Shown here piece by piece: positions 32,133 to 41,344 of a stretch of DNA of 44,640 nucleotides. The translations under genes were made by a program, and so were the position numbers. The stretch comes from an uncultured Eubacteriales bacterium (lineage in GTDB: Bacteria > Bacillota > Clostridia > Christensenellales > Aristaeellaceae): NCBI GenBank assembly GCA_902760595.1, contig CACWHI010000040.1:1-44640 (forward strand), written 5' to 3'. How positions within the stretch are numbered: the first letter of the stretch is position 1; each line of letters starts with the position of its first letter. Under the pieces are notes generated by a model. It did not search any database and was not told the DNA's origin. It was given only the letters and a program-made list of their open reading frames with translations.

Positions 32133-33548
32133 TCATGGATCGGTCAGCCAGGACAGATCTTCGGCGGATTCAGGATACTTATAGGTGATGCCGTTTTCTA
32201 TAGCGTATGCTTCTGCGTAGCTTCCCTGATTGACAACCAATGTGACAGTTGCTGCATCAAAGGCATTGTTCCCGATGCTTGTTACTGTGCTTGGTATTAT
32301 TATTGTTATGTTCTTGAAGCCACTAAAGCAACTGTCTCCTATGGCAGCTACCCCTTCTTTGAGGTCTATTGTGAATGCTTTTGCTTCGGTTAGCTTTACA
32401 TTCTCAAAAGCGCTATTGCCGATTCTGTACACGCTTCCGGGTATAGTTATCCCTTCAGCGTTCGGGGTTATAGCACTCATCGGCTGGATGGGGATGGCAT
32501 TATCTATAGTCTGGCCCCTAAAACAATTATCACCTATCTCCTTCAAGCCTTCCTCAATCGTAATCTTAATCCAATGACTACCCTTTGATTTTTTGAAACC
32601 TGGTGTGATTTCAAAAGCGCTTGGTCCCAATGACTGTACACCTTTTTTGATTGTTATACTAAGCGACGATTCAGCGTCAGAAAACGCGTAATCACCAACA
32701 CTTAAGACGTTTCCGGGGATAACTATAGTAATACTGCTGGCCAATGGGTTAAAAGCATAGAATGCATGACTTGGTATAATGCTGAGCGAATGAAATAGTG
32801 TTGTTAAGTCTTCTTCTTGTAAAACACAATCGGTATTTGCAAAAGCATACTCACCTAATGCAGTAATGTGCTTTGAAAACTGACAGCGCTGATAAATATA
32901 ATAATCCACTGCACCATTAAATGCGTAAGCACCAATTGTGTTAACTGTCTCGGGCATTTTTAGAATTACAGACTTATTCTCAAATACATACGCAGCAATA
33001 GAACGGATACCATCGGGAATTGTAAGTTCAGCAGAAGTGGTATCAGCTGTTGCGATTAATTCACGTTTTTGCTTGTTATACAGATTGCCATCGATCGTAG
33101 CGTACTTCTCGTGTCCTGAGAAAACATTAATATTAATACGTTCTGATTGGGGTTTTACCAGTAATGCGCCAACACCAATTGACTGTGTTTTCAAGGGAAT
33201 ATTGATCGCAGTTACGGGTGCGTTATGGAATGCAAAGTCTTCTATACTCGTGATTGTGTTCGGAAGTGTTACGAGAACATCATCATACTTATTTCTTAAA
33301 AATATATTTTCTGACTCATTCACTTCAAAGGCTCTCTCGCCTATAATATCCACTTCATACCCATCGATCATAGATGGGATGTAAATGTCTCCTTGACTCG
33401 CTTCCCAATTAAAGTCAACGATGCGTAAAGTGCCGTTTCCCTTAAACTCATAGGTGTATAAGCCGCTGGTACGAGTATTACTCGCGGCAAAAGCTGAGAT
33501 TGATGATAGCATGATCATGCAAGTGATTAATGCAACAATTCTTTTCAT
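32133..33548 (-). CDS. BspA-type leucine-rich repeat surface protein
   Basis: A 471-residue exported protein: signal peptide MKRIVALITCMIMLSSISAF, then about ten LRR_5 repeats with the core I-x-x-IG-x-x-AF (for example ITSIEDFAFHNAP, VNTIGAYAFNGAV, VLSVGDYAFSDAE, VTSIGNNAFDAAT). Such proteins bind host or matrix surfaces, or other cells. No LPXTG or other anchor is seen. Start at 33548 has GGAGGAG upstream. It follows the 157-residue hypothetical gene by 19 bases and is likely co-transcribed. Base composition is much AT-richer than the flanking genes, suggesting horizontal origin. Confidence 0.88.
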   Translation of the reverse strand: MKRIVALITCMIMLSSISAFAASNTRTSGLYTYEFKGNGTLRIVDFNWEASQGDIYIPSMIDGYEVDIIGERAFEVNESENIFLRNKYDDVLVTLPNTITSIEDFAFHNAPVTAINIPLKTQSIGVGALLVKPQSERININVFSGHEKYATIDGNLYNKQKRELIATADTTSAELTIPDGIRSIAAYVFENKSVILKMPETVNTIGAYAFNGAVDYYIYQRCQFSKHITALGEYAFANTDCVLQEEDLTTLFHSLSIIPSHAFYAFNPLASSITIVIPGNVLSVGDYAFSDAESSLSITIKKGVQSLGPSAFEITPGFKKSKGSHWIKITIEEGLKEIGDNCFRGQTIDNAIPIQPMSAITPNAEGITIPGSVYRIGNSAFENVKLTEAKAFTIDLKEGVAAIGDSCFSGFKNITIIIPSTVTSIGNNAFDAATVTLVVNQGSYAEAYAIENGITYKYPESAEDLSWLTDP

Positions 33549-33567
33549 TTTCACTCCTCCGAATGTA

Positions 33568-34041
33568 TTACGCTTGTTGTGGGTTGTCAAAACTACGTAC
33601 AGTGTTTATGAATGTCTCCATATCCGCAAACAATTCCTGGCCACGCATTGTCAATTCGTTGATAGCAGCGGTATTGATATGATGGGTCATTTCATCACGC
33701 ACTTTCTTTGCTGATTTTTGTCCACGCTTTTCTTGGCTTCCAAACAATCTTTGAAGTAGAGCATTATCAAATGTATATCCGGCAAAACGCAAAGCAGAGG
33801 GCACCTGGCTCATTGTTATTTTTAGTTGTTCCATCCTTTTTGCTTTTACGCCATGTAGTGTTTTTTGCTGTTCAAGTAATACGGTTTTATAAATGGCTTC
33901 GCAAATGCTGAATGTGTTCTTGAATTTTTCAACGACCTCCATTGTGGCTTTATCTGCATAGACTTTTTCGAGACACAAACATTCTTGTTTAGCCTTGTTA
34001 CGCAGCTGCAGCTTTTCTTCGCTTGTCAGGCTTTTACTCAT
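33568..34041 (-). CDS. Hypothetical cytosolic protein, predicted mostly helical
   Basis: A 157-residue protein rich in Lys, Glu and Gln with long helical stretches (LTSEEKLQLRNKAKQECLCL; AKRMEQLKITMSQV) and no signal peptide or membrane helix. GGAGG upstream supports the ATG. I do not recognise a family. It lies between the divergent XRE regulator and the LRR gene in an AT-rich islet, and probably shares a transcript with the LRR gene. A regulatory or structural partner of the XRE protein is conceivable but unsupported. Confidence 0.75.
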   Translation of the reverse strand: MSKSLTSEEKLQLRNKAKQECLCLEKVYADKATMEVVEKFKNTFSICEAIYKTVLLEQQKTLHGVKAKRMEQLKITMSQVPSALRFAGYTFDNALLQRLFGSQEKRGQKSAKKVRDEMTHHINTAAINELTMRGQELFADMETFINTVRSFDNPQQA

Positions 34042-34080
34042 CTATATCCTCCTTCCCAAAAGAAAAAGTGCTAAATCAGC

Positions 34081-34150
34081 GAATTCTGATCTTTAACACA
34101 ATTTTACACATTAATTGTGATAATGTTAAGAAGAATTCTGATGATTAACA
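34081..34150. promoter_or_regulatory. Two direct-repeat operators flanking a divergent promoter region
   Basis: GAATTCTGATCTTTAACA (34081-34098) and GAATTCTGATGATTAACA (34133-34150) agree at 16 of 18 positions and are 52 bases apart, five helical turns. They occupy the 128-bp gap between the divergent hypothetical and XRE genes. The XRE protein is the obvious candidate binder. Confidence 0.6.
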
Positions 34151-34169
34151 TTTATCTGGATGGTTCGGT

Positions 34170-34412
34170 ATGAAAATCTATGACTTTGATGGCAGGAAGA
34201 ACATATGCGGCGAACGTCTGCATGAAGCACGCTGCAAGCTACGTATTACACAGTCCGAACTCGCAGCGCGTCTTCAGTGCGAAGGAATCACGATAGAAAG
34301 GGACAGCATCAGCAGAATTGAAATCGGAACCCGCTTCGTAACCGATTATGAGCTGATGACGCTATCCAAAGTATTAGGCGTAACAGTAGACTGGCTGCTG
34401 TCCAATGAATAA
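34170..34412 (+). CDS. XRE-family helix-turn-helix regulator
   Basis: An 80-residue protein made almost entirely of one Cro/CI-type helix-turn-helix: RLHEARCKLRITQSELAARL, SISRIEIGTRFVTDYELMTL and the closing VTVDWLLSNE. It should bind DNA as a dimer. Repeated 18-bp sites sit in the gap shared with the divergent AT-rich genes, so it probably controls itself and that pair. It is followed by a strong terminator and is thus monocistronic. Confidence 0.9.
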   Translation: MKIYDFDGRKNICGERLHEARCKLRITQSELAARLQCEGITIERDSISRIEIGTRFVTDYELMTLSKVLGVTVDWLLSNE

Positions 34413-34439
34413 TTACTGTGAAATGAATTCTATTAGAAG

Positions 34440-34472
34440 AGCTGTTACGGAACCTTCCGAAACAGCTTTTTC
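34440..34472 (+). terminator. Rho-independent terminator after the XRE gene
   Basis: AGCTGTTACGGAA / TTCCGAAACAGCT (34440-34452 with 34455-34467), one internal A-A mismatch, two-base loop, then TTTTTCT. Confidence 0.85.
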
Positions 34473-34492
34473 TATAGAAGCAATATAGGGGT

Positions 34493-36091
34493 TTATTGTG
34501 CTAAGTCTTCCGCGATCATCTGCGCGCATCGGATCCCGTCGACCGCGGCGGACATGATGCCGCCGGCGCAGCCCGCGCCTTCCCCCGCCAGCCAGAGGCC
34601 GGGCAGGGAGGACATACGCCGCTCGTCCCGCTCATAGCGGATGGGGCAGGAGGATCGGGTTTCGACGCCCGTCAGCACCGCATCCGGGTTATCGAAGCCC
34701 TTGAGCCGCTGGCCGAAGATGCGCAGGCCGGCCTTCAGGTCCCCGGTGAAGGGTTCGGGCAGCAGGCCGTTCAGGTCGGTGAGAGTGACACCCGGCAAAT
34801 AGGTCGGTCGGACCGTGCCAAATCCTGCGGAAGGCACGCCGCGCAGGAAGTCGCCCAGGCGCTGGGCCGGCGCGGAATAATCCTCCCCGCCCAGCAGGAA
34901 GGCCTTCCGCTCCAGCTGACGCTGCAGGTCGAAGCCCGCCAGCAGGCCGGGGCCGGGAAAATCGTCCGTGCGCACGTCCACCAGCACGGCGCTGTTGGCG
35001 TTCTCGCCGTCGCGGCGGAAAGGGCTCATGCCGTTCACGCAGACGCCGCCCCGCTCGCTGGCCGCGGGGGCGACCACGCCGCCGGGGCACATGCAGAAGG
35101 TGTATACGCCGCGCCCGTCCTGCAGATGCGCGCTGAGCTTGTATTCCGCCGCAGGCAGCTTCGGATGCCCCGCGAAGCGGCCGTACTGCGCCTCGTTGAT
35201 CATCCGCTGGCTGTGCTCGATCCGGAAGCCCACGCTGAAGGGCTTCCGTTCGGCACGGACGCCGGCCGCGAGCAGCAGCTCGTGCGTATCCCGGGCGCTG
35301 TGGCCGATGGCCAGCAGCGCCTGATCGGCAGGGATCACGCGCTCTCCCCCGCGGTCCGTCAGGCGTACCCCGCGCAGGCGGCCCCGCTCGACGACGAGCC
35401 CGGTCAGCCGGGTGCGGAAGAGCACCTGCCCGCCCAGGGAGGCGATCTCCTCGCCGATGGCCTTCACGGTGGCCGGCAGGCGGTCGGTACCGATGTGCGG
35501 GTGCGCCAGGCGCAGGATGTCCTCCGGCGCGCCGTGGGCGGCCAGCTCATACAGCACCGTCCGGCAGAGAGCGTCCTTGATGCCGGTGGTCAGCTTGCCG
35601 TCGGAAAACGCGCCGGCCCCGCCTTCGCCGTACTGGATATTGCTTTCCTCATCCAGCTCGCGCCGTTCGGTAAAGGTCCGCACGCGCTCCGCGCGCTCGT
35701 CCACGCCGTCTCCCCGCTCCACGATCACGGGCTTCAGTCCCGCCCGGGCGAGGTACAGCCCCGCGAACAGGCCGGCGGGGCCGAGGCCGACGAGGACCGG
35801 CGGGTTGGGCCGGGCCTTGGCTTCTGGCGGCGTGAGCGGCGCGTCCGGCGCCACAGGCGTGGCGGCGCCCAGCTTCAGGCGGCCGAGCAGGACGGCCTCG
35901 CTGCCCCTGAGGGCGACGTCGGCCGATACGACAAAGTGGACGTCCCGCTTGTCACGGGCGTCCACCGAGATTTTAGCGAGCCGGCAGGAGGCGAGTTCCT
36001 CCTGCCGGACTTTCAGGGCCTTTTCCGCCTGGCGGCGGAGCTCCCGCTCCTCACCGTCCAGGCTGAGGCGAAGATTGTTGATCCTCAGCAT
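34493..36091 (-). CDS. FAD-dependent dehydrogenase of the COG2509 family
   Basis: A 532-residue flavoprotein. An N-terminal domain of about 90 residues (MLRINNLRLSLDGEERELRR) precedes the FAD site VLVGLGPAGLFAGLYLARAG. Further marks are NIQYGEGGAGAFSDGKL, AHPHIGTDRLP and the C-terminal FAD-binding LAGEGAGCAGGIMSAAVDG. Length and domain order agree with the widespread but biochemically undefined COG2509 (YpeH-like) proteins. It begins one base after the surface repeat protein stop, so it is the last gene of that transcript. Confidence 0.9.
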   Translation of the reverse strand: MLRINNLRLSLDGEERELRRQAEKALKVRQEELASCRLAKISVDARDKRDVHFVVSADVALRGSEAVLLGRLKLGAATPVAPDAPLTPPEAKARPNPPVLVGLGPAGLFAGLYLARAGLKPVIVERGDGVDERAERVRTFTERRELDEESNIQYGEGGAGAFSDGKLTTGIKDALCRTVLYELAAHGAPEDILRLAHPHIGTDRLPATVKAIGEEIASLGGQVLFRTRLTGLVVERGRLRGVRLTDRGGERVIPADQALLAIGHSARDTHELLLAAGVRAERKPFSVGFRIEHSQRMINEAQYGRFAGHPKLPAAEYKLSAHLQDGRGVYTFCMCPGGVVAPAASERGGVCVNGMSPFRRDGENANSAVLVDVRTDDFPGPGLLAGFDLQRQLERKAFLLGGEDYSAPAQRLGDFLRGVPSAGFGTVRPTYLPGVTLTDLNGLLPEPFTGDLKAGLRIFGQRLKGFDNPDAVLTGVETRSSCPIRYERDERRMSSLPGLWLAGEGAGCAGGIMSAAVDGIRCAQMIAEDLAQ

Positions 36092-36092
36092 C

Positions 36093-38972
36093 TCAATTAA
36101 ACTGCAGGTTGCTGCCCTTCACGAAGGCGCGCACCATCTGGCCGTAGCTGGGAGACATGTATTCGATCATGGCGTAGCGCTTTTTGCTGCTCGCCCAGCC
36201 CATGAAGGTGACCGCGGTACCGGCGGGCAGGCTCTCCAGCTTTTTCATGTTGCTGACAGGGTCCATGGTGACGTCCACCTTGGCCTTCGTCCTGGCGGGC
36301 ACCCAGCCGTAGACCACGGGCCGCACGTTCTTGGCGGCGGAGGGCAGTGTGTAACCGGTGATATAGCCGATGTGGTAGTCGCCGCTGGACGTGCCGTAGC
36401 CGATCAGCAGCCAGTCGCCGTCCGTGCCGTAGATGCGGATCTTGCCGCCGCCCACGTTGGCGTTCTTGGCGCGGTAATAGTCATAGCCGGGGCCCTGGTA
36501 GACGTCGCAGTGTGCGCTCCAGCTGTATTCATGGTAGGAGAAGGTGGTATTGCGGTTGCCGGAGGGCGGCTCGGTGGGATCAATGGGCGCCGGTGCCGGT
36601 GTAATGGGCTCCACCACGGGCACCAGGTAGAAGATGACCGGATTCGGGTCCGCGACGCCGTCCGCGCTGACGGTCACCGTCACGCGGTCGCTGCCGTCCA
36701 GGATGTAGCCATCCGGGTACAGGTTCGGGTCGGACTGGATCGTAGTGGAACTGCCGGACTCGAGCATCACCACCGTGCTGAACAGCACCTCGCTGCCGTA
36801 GCGGTACTGCACGGGCACGGGCACCGGGTAACCGGGCTCCGGCTGCGGGGCCGGGGTGATGGGTTCGGGGGTGATGGGCTGGACCGGCTCCAGATTGAAG
36901 GTGATCCAGGGCGGATTTGCGTTGCCGCTGGCGTCCACGCGCACGTTCACGTAGCTGTCACCGATCAGGGTATAGTTGGGCTCATACACGCTGGGGTTCG
37001 CGTATACGGTGGTGGTGGCGTTGGCCTGGCACAGCTCCCGGTAGGAGGCCACGAGGTTGCTGCCGCTCATGTAGCGGACCGAGACGGGCACCTCGGACAC
37101 GGGCACCGGCGTGACCGGCGCTTCCGTCGTCTTCGGCACCAGGTAGAAGACCACCACGGAGGGGCTCGCCGCGCCAGCCACCGTCACCGTCACCCGGACG
37201 GAGGCGTCGCTGGCCAGCTCGTACCGGCTGCTGTAGACGGAGGAATCCGCCTTCACCACGGCGGTGGTGCCGTTCTGGATGGAGACCGTACTGTTCGCGA
37301 TGATCTGAGTGCCGTACTGGTAGCGTACGGGCACGCTGACCTGGAAGGACGGCACCTTGGTGGGTGTCGCGGTGGCCCTGGGCACCACGTAGAAGGTGAC
37401 CACGGAGGGGCTGGCGACGCCGGCGGCGGACACGATGACGCGAGTGCTGGTAGCGCCGCTGATCACGTAATTGCTCCCGTACACGGACTGGTCCGCGTAC
37501 ACATAGGAGGTCGTGCCGGTCTGGAGGTAGACGGTCTGGCTGCCGACCAGGCGGTTGCCGTACAGATACCGCACCTGCAGCGAGATCTGCCGCGGCGCGG
37601 GCGTCGGCGTGACAGGCCTGTTCAGCCGGTAGGTGACGCCGGAGGGCGAGGCCTGACCGTTGCGCACGGTCACGTATACGCTGCCCGCGCTGGCGAGGGT
37701 ATAGCCCGGGAAGCGGGAAAGGTCCGCGTACACATACTGGGAGCTGGTCATGGAGACGCTGGTATTATAGAGGATGACGTTCGTAGCGGCGTCCACATAG
37801 GTGATGGGCACGGTCACGCCGACGACGGGCGTCGCGGTCGGCTGGTAGGGCTGGTAGCGGAAGGAGACGGTGCCCGGGTTCGCGCGGCCGTTGGACACGG
37901 TCACGCTGGCGTAGGCGTTGCCGATCAGCGTATACCCGGCGGGCACCAGGTTGGCCTGCGGGTAAATGGTGCCAGAGCCGAACAGGGTCACGTTCTGGGA
38001 GGCGAAGGTCCTTCCGGTGCTGTTATTGATGTAGTAGACCGGCACGATCACGCCGGTAGCGGGCGCGGGCGTCGCGGTTGGCTGGCTGCGGTTCAGGCGG
38101 AACAGCACCGGGTTCGGGGAGGCCGTGTTCCCACTCAGGGTCACATAGACCACCGAGGAGCCGGACAGGGTGTAGCCCGCCGGGATCCTGGCGGTATCGG
38201 CCGCCACCGCGCCGGACTGGTACAAAGTCCGCGTTTCCCGCGCGATGATCAGGTTCGTGGAATCGAGATAGTAGACAGGCACGCTGACGCCGATATTGGG
38301 CGTCGCCGTGCTCCCGCGCTGGTAATAGAAGGTGACGGAGGCGGGAGAGGCGATGCCGTTGGCGACGCGGATGGCCACGTAGCTGTTGGACACCAGCCGG
38401 TAGGTCGCGGGCACCATGCTGGCGTCCGCGTATACGTTGGTATCCGCGTAGCACTGCACGGTGGTCTGGCGGATCAGGGTGCCGGTGCTGGCGTCGATAT
38501 AGCGGACCGCCACCACCGCGGGCGCGATCGGGGTCGGCGTCACCGGCGCGATGGTCGGGATCAGCGTAGCCATGCGCGCCCAGACCACATCCGGGCTTTC
38601 GAACATGATCTGCTGGGTGTTCCGGCCGGCGATGCCGTCTACCTTCAGGCCGTTGGCGCGCTGGAAATTCTCTACCGCGGTCTTGGTCTGGGCGCCGTAG
38701 CTGCCGTCCACGTTGCCCGTCAGGTAGCCCAGCTCCTTGAGCCGGTTCTGCAAGGCCCGTACAGAGGTGCCCTTGTCGCCGACGTACAGCGTGTTATAGC
38801 GGGTCGCCCTGGCCGTCGGAGCCACGGTCGGCACGGCGGTCGGCGCCTGCGTCACATAAGGGGTGGGCGTCGGCAGCGCGCTGGCCGGCATGGGCGTGAC
38901 GCTGGGAGAAGCGCCCGTGGCGGTATTCACCAGCATCATCATGTAGAGCAAAACGGTTCTGACCAGATCCAT
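36093..38972 (-). CDS. Secreted peptidoglycan-binding protein with eight MucBP-like repeats
   Basis: A 959-residue exported protein. A signal-like N-terminus (VRTVLLYMMMLVNTATGA) leads to a Pro/Thr linker and a PG_binding_1 domain (about residues 60-125, VGDKGTSVRALQNRLKELGY, GAQTKTAVENFQ). Then come eight repeats of about 75-85 residues with the pattern V.V.Y.......I......L.......Y......(V/Y).P.YTL.G...V.VTV...G.ASP..V.F, each separated by TPTP-rich linkers. At the C-terminus two SH3-like domains (from about residue 795) start with CDVYQGPGYDYYRA and GWVPARTKAKVDVT. It should lie in the cell wall and may bridge wall and surroundings. No sortase or SLH anchor is present. Confidence 0.88.
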   Translation of the reverse strand: MDLVRTVLLYMMMLVNTATGASPSVTPMPASALPTPTPYVTQAPTAVPTVAPTARATRYNTLYVGDKGTSVRALQNRLKELGYLTGNVDGSYGAQTKTAVENFQRANGLKVDGIAGRNTQQIMFESPDVVWARMATLIPTIAPVTPTPIAPAVVAVRYIDASTGTLIRQTTVQCYADTNVYADASMVPATYRLVSNSYVAIRVANGIASPASVTFYYQRGSTATPNIGVSVPVYYLDSTNLIIARETRTLYQSGAVAADTARIPAGYTLSGSSVVYVTLSGNTASPNPVLFRLNRSQPTATPAPATGVIVPVYYINNSTGRTFASQNVTLFGSGTIYPQANLVPAGYTLIGNAYASVTVSNGRANPGTVSFRYQPYQPTATPVVGVTVPITYVDAATNVILYNTSVSMTSSQYVYADLSRFPGYTLASAGSVYVTVRNGQASPSGVTYRLNRPVTPTPAPRQISLQVRYLYGNRLVGSQTVYLQTGTTSYVYADQSVYGSNYVISGATSTRVIVSAAGVASPSVVTFYVVPRATATPTKVPSFQVSVPVRYQYGTQIIANSTVSIQNGTTAVVKADSSVYSSRYELASDASVRVTVTVAGAASPSVVVFYLVPKTTEAPVTPVPVSEVPVSVRYMSGSNLVASYRELCQANATTTVYANPSVYEPNYTLIGDSYVNVRVDASGNANPPWITFNLEPVQPITPEPITPAPQPEPGYPVPVPVQYRYGSEVLFSTVVMLESGSSTTIQSDPNLYPDGYILDGSDRVTVTVSADGVADPNPVIFYLVPVVEPITPAPAPIDPTEPPSGNRNTTFSYHEYSWSAHCDVYQGPGYDYYRAKNANVGGGKIRIYGTDGDWLLIGYGTSSGDYHIGYITGYTLPSAAKNVRPVVYGWVPARTKAKVDVTMDPVSNMKKLESLPAGTAVTFMGWASSKKRYAMIEYMSPSYGQMVRAFVKGSNLQFN

Positions 38973-39085
38973 ATAGTACTCTCCCTTCTCAAGGGCGCTG
39001 CGGAGTCACAGCGGCCATTCGGTGGTCATTACACATATATAGACGCGGGAAAACCCCATTTTCCTGCAGATCCGCGAAAAAAGTT

Positions 39086-40096
39086 TTAAACGTCGATGAA
39101 TTTCCGGAATTCGGTCAGGATCCCGTACCCGTCCGGGTAGTGCGCGGCGAACTGCGGCACCGCGTGGCTGGGGAAGGAGTTGCCCTCGATAAACTTCGGC
39201 CCGTCCGGCGTGATGGCCACGTCCCAGGCCACATACCGCATCTGCGGCACCTTGCGCATCGCGCTCAGGCACAGCGCCTTGACCTCCTCCCAGTACGGGA
39301 TCTGGAAGCCGATGATCGGCGTGCCGGTCATCGGGTGCTTCTCAAACACGTTCCCGGCCTTGTCGGCGGCCACGGTCTTCAGCGTGCCGGTCTCCAGGTC
39401 GACCCGCGCGGCCATGCCGCCCTGGTCCACGTTGTCCATCACCTTGCCGTTGCCGATGCGCAGGAAGGCGTAGACGATGCCTTCCTGTTTATCCCCCAGC
39501 AGGGTGGCGACGCGCACGGTATTGACGGAGGTCGGGCACATTTTCGCCATGTCGGGATGCTGGACGAGCAGCTCCTCCAGCACGGCGTCGCCCATGCCGC
39601 GGATGCGCGCGTAGAAGCCGGGCAGGTCGTTTTCCCACGCGCCGCGCTCGAACTTCTCGATGCCGACGCCCGAGGAGCCCTCCAGCGGCTTGAACAGCAC
39701 GGCGGGCAGATCGCTCAGGAAATCCGCCAGCTGCTCCTCAGTGAGCTTTTCGTCGCTGCGCAGCCACTTGCGCCCGATCTCGCCCGCGAACAGCGTGTTG
39801 AACTCGGTCTTATCGTCGAAAAAGTGCCAGTAGGCCTTGTCGTTCATCCGCCGCACGATGCCGTTGGAAATGCCCCGGGTGATCACCGAACGCTTCTGGT
39901 CGTCATTCAGCCGGTACATCTCGGCGATCATGTAATCCATGTAGCCCGCGTTGTACTTGATACCGCAGCGCAGCATGTCGGCCAGCAGCGCGACGCGGCC
40001 CTTGCCGGAGCGCTTCTGGATGACCGCGGTCATTTTCCACATTTTGTGCCAGTCCATGCGGACCAGCCGCTTGAAAAAGAAGGAAAGCCTGCTCAT
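39086..40096 (-). CDS. Sugar-transfer-associated ATP-grasp protein
   Basis: A 336-residue cytosolic ATP-grasp enzyme of the sugar-transfer-associated type. ATP-site features are LFKPLEGSSGVGIEKF, VLEELLVQHP, NTVRVATLL, and the magnesium-binding AWDVAITPDGPKFIEGNS. Family members are found in polysaccharide clusters, where the substrate is not established. Here it lies seven bases after ychF and 113 bases before the surface repeat protein, without other glycan genes. Confidence 0.88.
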   Translation of the reverse strand: MSRLSFFFKRLVRMDWHKMWKMTAVIQKRSGKGRVALLADMLRCGIKYNAGYMDYMIAEMYRLNDDQKRSVITRGISNGIVRRMNDKAYWHFFDDKTEFNTLFAGEIGRKWLRSDEKLTEEQLADFLSDLPAVLFKPLEGSSGVGIEKFERGAWENDLPGFYARIRGMGDAVLEELLVQHPDMAKMCPTSVNTVRVATLLGDKQEGIVYAFLRIGNGKVMDNVDQGGMAARVDLETGTLKTVAADKAGNVFEKHPMTGTPIIGFQIPYWEEVKALCLSAMRKVPQMRYVAWDVAITPDGPKFIEGNSFPSHAVPQFAAHYPDGYGILTEFRKFIDV

Positions 40097-40103
40097 AAAT
40101 GCC

Positions 40104-41201
40104 TCACACGTTGAACCGGAACAGCGTCACGTCGCCGTCCTGCATCACGTAGTCCTTGCCCTCGCTGCGCACCAGGCCCTTTTCCTTGCAGGCGGCCATG
40201 CTGCCCAGCTCTTTGAGCGTCTCGAAGGGCACGATCTCCGCGCGGATGAAGCCGCGCTCGAAATCTGTGTGGATCTTGCCGGCGGCCTGCGGCGCCTTGG
40301 TCCCACGGGTGATCGTCCAGGCGCGGCACTCGTCCTCGCCCGCCGTCAGGAAGGAGATAAGGCCCAGCAGCCGGTAGCAGGCCTGCACCATGCGGTCCAG
40401 ACCGCTCTGCGGGATGCCCAGCTCCGCCAGGAATTCGGCCTTCTCGTCCTCCGGCATCTGGGCGACCTCCTCCTCGATCTGGGCGGAGATTACCAGCACC
40501 TCCGCGCCCTCTGCCGAAGCCGCTTTGCGCACCGCCTGCACATAGGGCAGCTCGTTCTCATCCAGCCCCAGCTGATCCTCCGCGATGTTCGCGGCGTAGA
40601 TCACCGGTTTCATGGTCAGCAGGAAGTAATCACGGATCACCGCGGCCTCGCCCTCGGTGAACGCGAAGGTCCGGGCCGGGCGGCCGCTTTCCAGGTGCGC
40701 GTACAGCCTGCGGGCTAGGTCGGCCTCCTCAGCATATTTCTTGTCGCCGGTCTTGACCAGCTTCTCCGCCTTGTCGCCGCGCTTCTTCACGGTCTCCAAG
40801 TCGGCGAAGATCAGCTCCAGGCTGATGGTCTCCATGTCCCGGGCCGGATCGACCGCGCCGTCCACATGGATGATGTTCTCGTCGTCAAAGCAGCGCACCA
40901 CGTGTACGATGGCGTCGCACTCGCGGATGTGGGAGAGGAATTTGTTGCCCAGTCCCTCGCCGTGGCTCGCGCCCTTGACCAGGCCCGCGATGTCCACAAA
41001 CTCCACCGTGGCGGGCGTCACCTTTTTGGGGTGGTACATGTCCGCCAGCGTTTGCAGGCGGTCATCCGGCACGCTGACGATGCCGGCGTTGGGCTCGATC
41101 GTGCAGAAGGGGTAGTTGGCGGCCTGTGCCCCCGCGTTAGTAATGGCGTTGAACAGGGTGCTTTTGCCGACGTTCGGCAGACCGACGATGCCTAATTTCA
41201 T
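40104..41201 (-). CDS. ychF: Redox-regulated ATPase YchF
   Basis: YchF (365 residues) is an Obg-related P-loop protein that prefers ATP and binds ribosomes. The Walker A GLPNVGKSTLFNAIT, switch FVDIAGLVKGASHGEGLGNK and the altered base-recognition motif ANIAEDQ are plain; the C-terminal TGS domain spans about residues 280-365. The start MKLGIVGLPN at 41201 is chosen over MCDRMKL at 41213, for which GGAG would touch the ATG. Confidence 0.96.
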   Translation of the reverse strand: MKLGIVGLPNVGKSTLFNAITNAGAQAANYPFCTIEPNAGIVSVPDDRLQTLADMYHPKKVTPATVEFVDIAGLVKGASHGEGLGNKFLSHIRECDAIVHVVRCFDDENIIHVDGAVDPARDMETISLELIFADLETVKKRGDKAEKLVKTGDKKYAEEADLARRLYAHLESGRPARTFAFTEGEAAVIRDYFLLTMKPVIYAANIAEDQLGLDENELPYVQAVRKAASAEGAEVLVISAQIEEEVAQMPEDEKAEFLAELGIPQSGLDRMVQACYRLLGLISFLTAGEDECRAWTITRGTKAPQAAGKIHTDFERGFIRAEIVPFETLKELGSMAACKEKGLVRSEGKDYVMQDGDVTLFRFNV

Positions 41202-41278
41202 TCTATCACACATCTCCTCATGTTAATCCCCCGCGCTGTTTTTGCACAGGGCAGAAAAAAGCCTGACGCAACGGCGCT

Positions 41279-41307
41279 ATTATAGCAGATGGGCCAGGTT
41301 TTCACAA
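41279..41307 (-). promoter_or_regulatory. Sigma-A promoter of the ychF operon
   Basis: Minus strand TTGTGA (41302-41307), 17-base spacer, TATAAT (41279-41284), about 80 bases before the ychF ATG. It would serve ychF, the ATP-grasp gene and perhaps the two genes beyond. Confidence 0.65.
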
Positions 41308-41344
41308 GTCTGTCAGGAAAAAACGGTCCCGCGCGGCGTCCCCC

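Noticed and set aside
35412..39089. A 1225-codon plus-strand open frame opposite the surface repeat protein
   Set aside because: It is the antisense shadow of the minus-strand genes. Its product has no recognisable domain, while the minus strand shows a signal peptide, PG-binding domain and eight repeats.
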